DNA of 64,000 nucleotides from Chrysemys picta bellii (taxonomy: Eukaryota; Chordata; Testudines; Emydidae). Every line of letters begins with the position of its first letter. The stretch's first letter is position 1. Positions 57,970 to 64,000 of this stretch are shown piece by piece. The stretch lies in contig NC_088798.1 of NCBI RefSeq assembly GCF_011386835.1, positions 9,598,501 through 9,662,500 on the forward strand, given 5' to 3'. The notes beneath the pieces are model-generated. The model had not been told where the DNA came from and ran no database searches. It was given only the letters and a program-made list of their open reading frames with translations. Position numbers and translations under genes: made by a program.

Positions 57970-58473
57970 CAGGGCCGGCTCTGGCTGTCTGGCCGCCCCA
58001 AGCAAAAAAAAAAAAAAAAAACCGCGGCGGCCAGAACAGCAGAGCAAAACAAAAAAACCTGCGGTGCAGCCGGAGCCAGGGTGCAGGGGGACTCCCTGCC
58101 CTGCAGATGTGCCCTGGCTAGCGGAGGGAGGGGAAGGGAGGGGGGGGAGAGAGAGAAAGGGGGTGGCCAGGGCTTCAGCGGGGTGCTGCCACACGGCCCC
58201 TCCCGCCGTGCCCCCTGCTGGGAGGGCTCCGCACCGCTCCGGTCGGCTGGGAGGGAAGGACGCGGGCTGCCCTGCCGGGCTTGCTGCAGGGCACTCCCGT
58301 CCTCCACGCCGCTGCCTCCTACAGGCCGACCGGAGCGGAACAAAAACAAACAAACAAACAAACAAACAAACAGAAAAGCGGCCGTGCCACCCTAGGATTG
58401 GGCGGAATGCCGCCTCCTACAAGCTGCCGCCCCAAGCACCAGCTTGCTCGGCTGGTGCCTGGAGCCGGCCCTG
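57970..58473. mobile_element. hAT-type MITE (CAGGGCCGGCTC family), 504 bp
   Basis: Ends CAGGGCCGGCTCTGG and GGAGCCGGCCCTG; perfect 8-bp duplication GCCTTACA at 57962-57969 and 58474-58481. It contains an A run (58004-58020), a GC-rich core and an AAAC repeat (58341-58372). The overlapping small reading frames on both strands have no protein-family signal. Confidence 0.9.
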
Positions 58474-58579
58474 GCCTTACAGTTTAAGCTGGGATTTTCA
58501 AAGGCTCCTAGGGGAGTTAGGTGCCCAAACCCCATTCAAATCCAGTTGGGTACCTAATTCCCTTAGTTTTCTTTGAAAA

Positions 58580-58745
58580 TTCTAGCCTTAAATCCCAGTT
58601 CTCCTTTTATAGATGGGGAGATGGAGGCACAGATATAAAGCAGGCAGCCCAAGGTCACACAGGAAGCCTGGCAAAGCTGGGCATGGAACCCAGATCTCCT
58701 ACTTGAGTCTTGTGCTCTGCCCGCCAGCCTATGCTTAGTTATATA
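58580..58745 (-). mobile_element. MIR-type SINE
   Basis: Reverse-oriented MIR core: TTTTATAGATGGGGAGATGGAGGCACAG, then GCCCAAGGTCACACAGGAAG and GAACCCAGATCTCCTAC. Confidence 0.7.
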
Positions 58746-58966
58746 ATGCAAGTCCAGTCCACCATATTAGAAAATCAAGTACATTTTCCATTTTGATAGA
58801 GATAGGCAGCCATAAAAATAGATTTAATATCTACAACTTCTGCATAATTTCACCTTTTATCACTTTTAAACTGAGCTCAAAAAGTTTCCAAGGGAAAAAA
58901 CTGTGGTGACACTTTAGGTGTACAAAAAGTTTCCCTCCCTCCCTCCCCTCGCCTTTCGCTGCTCCA

Positions 58967-59016
58967 TTGTAATATGAATCCTCAAGCACCTTGTAATATG
59001 AATCCTCGAGCACCTT
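58967..59016. repeat. Tandem duplication, two 25-bp units
   Basis: Two adjacent copies of TTGTAATATGAATCCTC with A or G and then AGCACC. Confidence 0.8.
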
Positions 59017-59630
59017 GTTGTCTATGCACCGATATCACATTTCTTAACCAACAATTTTGGCCCACATTGTAGGGCAAAACGCAGGCAAAGTTCCAGCAAT
59101 AGCAAACATTATCCCTCACATATGTAGAATAACCAGATACCATAATTTTATACTCCTCACTCTTCCCATTAAATAGAGACTATAGTGGAACATGTTTATA
59201 ATAAATTCAGTTTAAGTAAAGTCCAGTTATAGAGAGGTAGAATAAAAGTCCCAAACTGCTTCAATCTATTCCAATGGACTTTCATACCTCTTATAGTGAA
59301 GTTTATATAGTTGAATTTCATTCCAACAGAAATGAGTTCTACGGTGATGATTCTTGTGGCATACTGCAATAACACATATCAAACAGGTATTTGCTGTATT
59401 CCAAGGAAATTATCACCTCCCATTCTGCTCTGTCAAACATAGGAAAAGAGAAGTTGTTACTATTAAATGGTGGGAGAGTTAGAGAAGAAGCTTTGACACC
59501 AACTCTTGCTGTTGCTTCTCTCATCAGGAAGTGAAGAGCTGGTCTTGCTATAGCTTCTTGCCACAGGAAGTGAAGATGTGAATCTTCAGAAGGGCCCTCC
59601 CCCTGACCACACTTTTGCCAGTGTCCCTGC

Positions 59631-59837
59631 CAGGGCCGGCTCCAGCATTTCTGCCGCCCCAAGCAAAAAAAAAAAAAAAAAAAAAAAGCCGCGATTGGCG
59701 GCAGCAGTTCAGTGGCAGGTCCTTCGCTCCTAGAGGGAGTGAGGGACCTGCTGCCCCCTAATTGCCGCAGGTGCCGCCCCTCTCCCTTGGCTGCCCCAAG
59801 CACCTGCTTGTTAAGCTGGTGCCTGGAGCCGGCCCTG
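59631..59837. mobile_element. hAT-type MITE (CAGGGCCGGCTC family), 207 bp
   Basis: Ends CAGGGCCGGCTCCAG and GGAGCCGGCCCTG; perfect 8-bp duplication GTCCCTGC at 59623-59630 and 59838-59845. It has the same CCGCCCCAAGCA(A)n subterminal block as the copy at 57970-58473 but a different, shorter core. Confidence 0.9.
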
Positions 59838-60829
59838 GTCCCTGCAGTTGCAAATGTATGAAGAGCGGACGTTATTTTGCCGGACTGACCCTCTTATTTA
59901 TTATTAAACTGCACTTACAGTGAAGTTTTCTATGGAAAAATACTTCACCACAGCAGGGTTCCCCAATACCATATTTACTACAAAGAATATGACGACATTT
60001 TTCAAAAATGTAATAATTATATTTAATAAGGAGAAGGCATTTCTGACACACCTATCCAGGACCAGATTAAGCCATAGGCCCATGCCTACAACCCTAACAC
60101 CGTCAGTCATGTGAGGACTTCAGAATGTAAGCTTTCATTTAAAAAATTTTTTTAGCCCAGATGGCTGTGGAGTAAAGACTGAAAACACAACCTGAATGTA
60201 ACCAATACAGTGAGGTCTATCTGAATCTGCAAAACTACTTCAGGAACCTCAGTGGGGTGTAAATCCACTGGTCTGGGGTTTCCTGCAAGCACTGTCCCAG
60301 CAGGAGTCCAGTGGAGATAGGGGAGATTCCTTCTTTTCAAGGGGAGGGAAGGCCCCTGCTGCCACATCTGTTGGGGTTATAATAGGCCTCCGTGCAATTA
60401 TCCCTGCCTCTGTATATACAGAGGTGGAGTCATAACAAAGGGGCAGCATTGTGGGAGGAGCTATGTCATGGTTAAGGACCCGATTGCCTTGATCCAGCCA
60501 TAGACCTACCTAAATTTAGATTCATATACACGGCCATTTTTGGTAGGTTTCAATTTGCAGGTTACGTTAATATAATGATTTCAAAAGAAATAGAAGGCTA
60601 TGTCAAAGTTTTAACTCTCTGCAGCAATATCAGTGAATCACTTTTTGTTTAGTTAACTGCAAGCTCACACTTTCTTTTAGGAACTTATATGAATATTAAT
60701 TTTTACATAAAATAAACTATCATGTCTAAGAGGCATGGTTTTCAATAAAACAATTTGGAAATACTTCAGTACATTCCATTCAGACAGTTTAAGAATTTTG
60801 ACCCTGGTCCTTTCTATTTTTAAACAAAG

Positions 60830-61135
60830 ACCCGAAGGACAGTTCCACACCAGAAGTGCTACATCGGCACAGCTGCACTGATGCAGCTATGCAACTGTAG
60901 CGCGTCTGGTGAAGACGCCCTTTGATGACAGGAAAGTGCTCTCCCACCGGTATAATTACTCCAGCTCCGAGAGAGGCGGAAGCTATGTTGGCAGGAGAGT
61001 GTCTCCGGCTGACATAGTGCCAGTGTGAACAGCGCTTATGTCGCTGTTACTTACATCACTTGGGGGGGGGTCTTTTTCATGCCCCTGAGCGAAGTAAATT
61101 AGATCGACTTAAGCAGCAATGCAGACCTGCCCTAA
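60830..61135. mobile_element. MITE-like DNA element
   Basis: A TA-rich flanked element with the right end GCAATGCAGACCTGCCCTAA and left ACAGTTCCACACCAGAAGTG, a diverged version of the GTAGTGTAGAC terminus. The middle holds GTGCTCTCCCACCGGTATAAT and GCCGACAT-type blocks frequent in turtle MITEs. Confidence 0.55.
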
Positions 61136-61554
61136 TTCAGCCTCAAAGTTCAGTACGTGTAAACTTCCGTGTATGTCCAAACTCCTAAAATAATGATCAG
61201 GTATGAGAAATATGAAGCAGGAAGAGTTAAAGGCTTTGTCTTCGCTCTTCAGCAAAGGGCAAGAAGATAGTAATCTTTTGCAAGGGAAGAAAAACAAGGA
61301 AGAATTATTATAGTTATTTCTCTAGCACTGCAGATATGCAGAGTGCTTTAAAATTCAAAAAATATTCTCAGGTTTCACTGTAAATCATTCACTAATGGCT
61401 GAAGTACTTCTGGACATCTCAACATTTATTGCTAGTCTTTCCTACAACGGTGAGAACAGTTTACTATAATAGCTTACACTGATGGAGGCCAAATCCTCTA
61501 CTGTTAGAAGCTGGTGCAACTCCAATAGGCTGTTTTACACGAGCAGAGAATTTG

Positions 61555-61695
61555 GTTATTGGTGTCTTTCATCTTGAAAGATCCCCAGGCACTTTACAAG
61601 CTTAGTGAAACTAATATTCCTGGGATGGAATGTGGCATCTATTTAACAATGCACAGCCAGTCTACAAAATTTAGGACAGGAAGTGAAAAACATTG
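61555..61695. repeat. Short interspersed repeat, second copy
   Basis: Same family and orientation as 11905-12065, sharing the TTTCATC.TGAAAGAT core and the AGGACAGGAAGTGAA end. Confidence 0.6.
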
Positions 61696-62089
61696 TCACC
61701 ATTTAAAACTGCACAGGGAATTTAAGTAGGCAGAATGTAGTTGAAACAAAGTGGAAATCATCTAGGACAGCAGAGCTAACGACCATATTTATTATTCTCA
61801 AGAGCAGTACATACTTTGTTTAAAAATGGAGTGTGGTATCCCAAAGCATTTTTTCCATTGGAAAGTAACTGCAAGAATTGCAATAAAGATTTTCTGTGTC
61901 ATCTGTTAAATTTTTACTCAGCCCCTCAATACAAGCATCACAAAGATGTCTGTATTGTCTCCACTGCAACATGTAATTATATTAGAGAACTTTACAGACT
62001 GGCTGGCCAAGTGGCCCTTGTTCCCGAGGGAAGCAAGAGCTTGGAGCTCAGATCTCAAACCATGGGGAAGAGAATGTACTGAGAATAAG

Positions 62090-63792
62090 GTAATATGTTA
62101 CTCATCAAAAATTCCAGTTATAGAAGTATACTGCCTCTGCAGGTATCTGCTCTTGGAAGTACTTGTCTTGGCAACATAAGCCTTCAAATCATTTAGATAA
62201 CAGTGAAAACTGAAGGCTGCAAACACATCCTTCATAGAACTCAATGCTTGGTGCAAGGGTACATATGGGACTCAGCACCTTCAGTTCTTTTTTGCAATTT
62301 TAAACACCAGGGAAGACGGCTGGCAAGTGTGGCATGTGCAGAAGTAACTACCTCCAAGAACTCCAGTTACAAGTGCATAATCTCTCCTTCCTCATTGAGA
62401 ATTCATAAACCTCAACTCTCAGGAGCTTAGCTACAAGTAACAACTCCCTGAAGGAAGGTTGAGGATTATTCAAGAGTAAAAAGGACTTCTCTCCAAAACT
62501 GAGCATCTGACTGGACTCCTAGGTAGATAGAATAGTGCTGAGTAAATATACAAATTAAGCTACACATTGCAACTTTACAGATTTCATAGACAGAGACATT
62601 GAAACAAGCCAAAGGATGCTGTCTTATACCAAATCAAACAGGCTTTAAACAGTCACAGAATACCATCTCAGTTTTAGCAGACTGAATGCACTCAAATTCA
62701 GAGTTGAATCTCCTTTGAAGGCTTGTGAAGGAATTCTGTCCTTTCCAAGTTACAATTCAATGCCCCCATGAGAAAGTGATAAACTGAATTAAAATTCAAG
62801 TCTCCTCAGGGAAAAAATTAGGGTACGGACACAGCACCACCTAACATCATGGAATACCTTGAAAGGAGGATCAGACACAAAAATCTGTGTATCACTCATA
62901 CTTCAGGAAATGCCACCTTGAACAACAGATGGTACCCTCACAACCAAACAAAATGCACAACCGTATGGGCTCAAAAGGAGAGTCAATGATTCACATCAAT
63001 CCTAATTTGAGTCCCACTAAAGTCATTTGTAATTGGGTTTATCAAATGTGCCCTTCCATTGAACTCAAGGCACAGATATGAAATTACTGGAAGACAAAAC
63101 ATGAACCAGGCCATTGAGCAATCTTTTAATAGTGTGATGTATAAAAACAGAGATTCCAAAAAAGGACTTAAGAAGTATCCCGAGTAACTCTTGGTTTTTA
63201 AAGGAAGCCAAATGATAAAAAATTGAGGAAGATAAAATATTTTAATGCATATATCTTTGCAGAATCTGGCCTCACCGCCATGAAAAGAATTTGCTGTAGT
63301 ATTCATGATACACATTTAGCAGGGTACCAAGTTCCATGCTGATAGCTCAAATGAGTCTGGGTCTGTGGAAGAATCTGACTCTGCTTTTGAGACAGGAGCT
63401 TCAAGAATATTGGCCGGAAGAGCAGTGGCTCTAATACCATGGTTGGACCACACAAATACCAAAATGTATTAACCCAAACTGGAGCTATGAGGATGATATA
63501 GACCCTGTCTTATTTTAGCCTTAGGATAAGTCATAGAAATGGAGGAATTGGTGGAAAGGCATAAACGAGGAATATATGGGTCAGAGCCCGGATTTCTACC
63601 TGCTCTTGAACACTACAAGAACATTTGTGGTTGTCCTTGGAGGCAAAAAGACCTATCTTGGGATGTCTCCGTATTCTGAATGTTGCACTCACTACTGCCA
63701 TTTTCAAGGACCACTCACTTTGCTTCTAATGTCTGTGACTCAGGTAGAGAAAGTGGTCTCTTTCTGCAAAATGAAGGGGTGTAGAAAGGACC
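62090..63792 (-). mobile_element. Old DIRS-like remnant, edge of window
   Basis: A diverged minus-strand DIRS copy. Around 62450-62600 the minus strand encodes ICKVAMCSLICIFTQHYS and SDAQFWREVLFTL, aligning with ICRAATW..HTFTKHY and the downstream tail of DIRS recombinases. Around 63420-63570 the sequence runs collinear with element 1 at about 26960-27100 (GGACCACACAAATACC versus GGGCCACGTGGGTGC, GAGGATGATATAGACCCTG versus GAATATGACCCTGG). Two reverse-oriented GTTACTCAT / AGTTATAG tracts at 62095-62130 resemble its terminal repeat. The copy is interrupted at 63793 by a SINE and may continue beyond the window. Confidence 0.6.
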
Positions 63793-63980
63793 AATGAATC
63801 ATCCTATCCTATCTCCTAGAACTGGAACTGAAAGGTCATCGAGTCCAGCCCCCTGCCTTGACTAGCAGGACCAAGTACTGATTTTGCCCCAGATCCCTAG
63901 GTGGCCCCCTCAAGGATTGAACTCACAACCCTGGGTTTAGCAGGCCAATGCTCAAACCACTGAGCTATCCCTCCCTGGCC
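63793..63980 (-). mobile_element. Cry-type tRNA-derived SINE
   Basis: On the minus strand it starts near GGGAGGGATAGCTCAGTGG (pol III A box), then GTGAGTTCAATCC (B box), GGGGGCCACCTAGGGATCT, and CAGGGGGCTGGACTCGATGA, ending with CCAGTTCTAGGAGATAGG near 63805. This is the SINE of cryptodiran turtles (tRNA-Lys derived). It abuts or interrupts the DIRS remnant at 62090-63792. The copy looks nearly full length. Confidence 0.9.
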
Positions 63981-64000
63981 TTGTAAAATATCTCAGGAAT

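Larger units (their letters stand above)
32125..64000 (-). other. FAF1: FAF1 intron upstream of the 32029-32124 exon (partial, at least 31.9 kb)
   Basis: No further FAF1 exon was recognised. Stretches without any identified element are about 32125-33390, 34810-35145, 39080-40890 (except the CA microsatellite), 44200-46375, 47350-49000, 52700-55690, 57100-57960, 58750-59625 and 59850-60825. The remainder is retroelements and MITEs listed separately. I looked for peptides of the preceding FAF1 exon (RNVYDLTSIPVRHQLWEGWP) on the minus strand by eye and did not see them. A degenerate or very short exon could have been missed. Confidence 0.6.

Noticed and set aside
57945..58576. Several 100-170-codon frames, Pro/Arg/Gly-rich
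   Set aside because: They lie in the GC-rich core of the 504-bp hAT MITE and carry no protein-family signal.
32125..64000. Search for the preceding FAF1 exon or a nested host gene
   Set aside because: No peptide matching the UB2 domain and no other splice-flanked exon was recognised by eye. Absence is not proven.

Overview
This is vertebrate nuclear DNA, most likely from a cryptodiran turtle. The evidence is a Cry-type tRNA-derived SINE near the right edge, many 5'-truncated CR1 copies ending in the ATTCTTATG-type 3' repeat, DIRS, Tx1 and L2 retroelements, and many short hAT-like and palindromic DNA transposons. The species is inferred from repeat content only.

The one host gene I can identify is FAF1 (FAS-associated factor 1), on the minus strand. 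Five internal coding exons can be placed with canonical AG/GT splice sites and compatible phases: 32029-32124, 23785-23911, 22268-22331, 21237-21318 and 4630-4784. Joined, they cover about human residues 249-423: the end of the second ubiquitin-like domain, the acidic CK2-site linker, and the first part of the UAS (thioredoxin-like) domain. No further FAF1 exon was found, so the window is the middle of a long gene and everything else is intron.

Layout: 1-4629 downstream intron with a composite hAT-like element. 4785-21236 a 16.5-kb intron rich in CR1, with an 80-bp hairpin repeat and a nested MITE. 21319-23784 small introns. 23912-32028 an intron containing a 5.7-kb DIRS-like tyrosine-recombinase retrotransposon (about 25.4-31.1 kb). 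32125-64000 part of an upstream intron, with a U6 fragment lying just before it, and containing a non-LTR RT remnant, a second internally deleted DIRS element (35.15-39.07 kb), an L2 fragment, an old DIRS remnant (42.6-43.8 kb), a truncated Tx1 LINE (49.45-52.08 kb), several MITEs and another DIRS remnant (62.1-63.8 kb) abutting a SINE.

All four DIRS copies lie in the same orientation as FAF1. The two younger copies show the full DIRS terminal architecture: inverted terminal repeats plus an internal complementary region matching the joined ends. The second also carries two clean internal deletions. I found no CRISPR, bacterial-type operon or novel protein-coding system. The noteworthy content is transposon architecture inside a conserved host gene.
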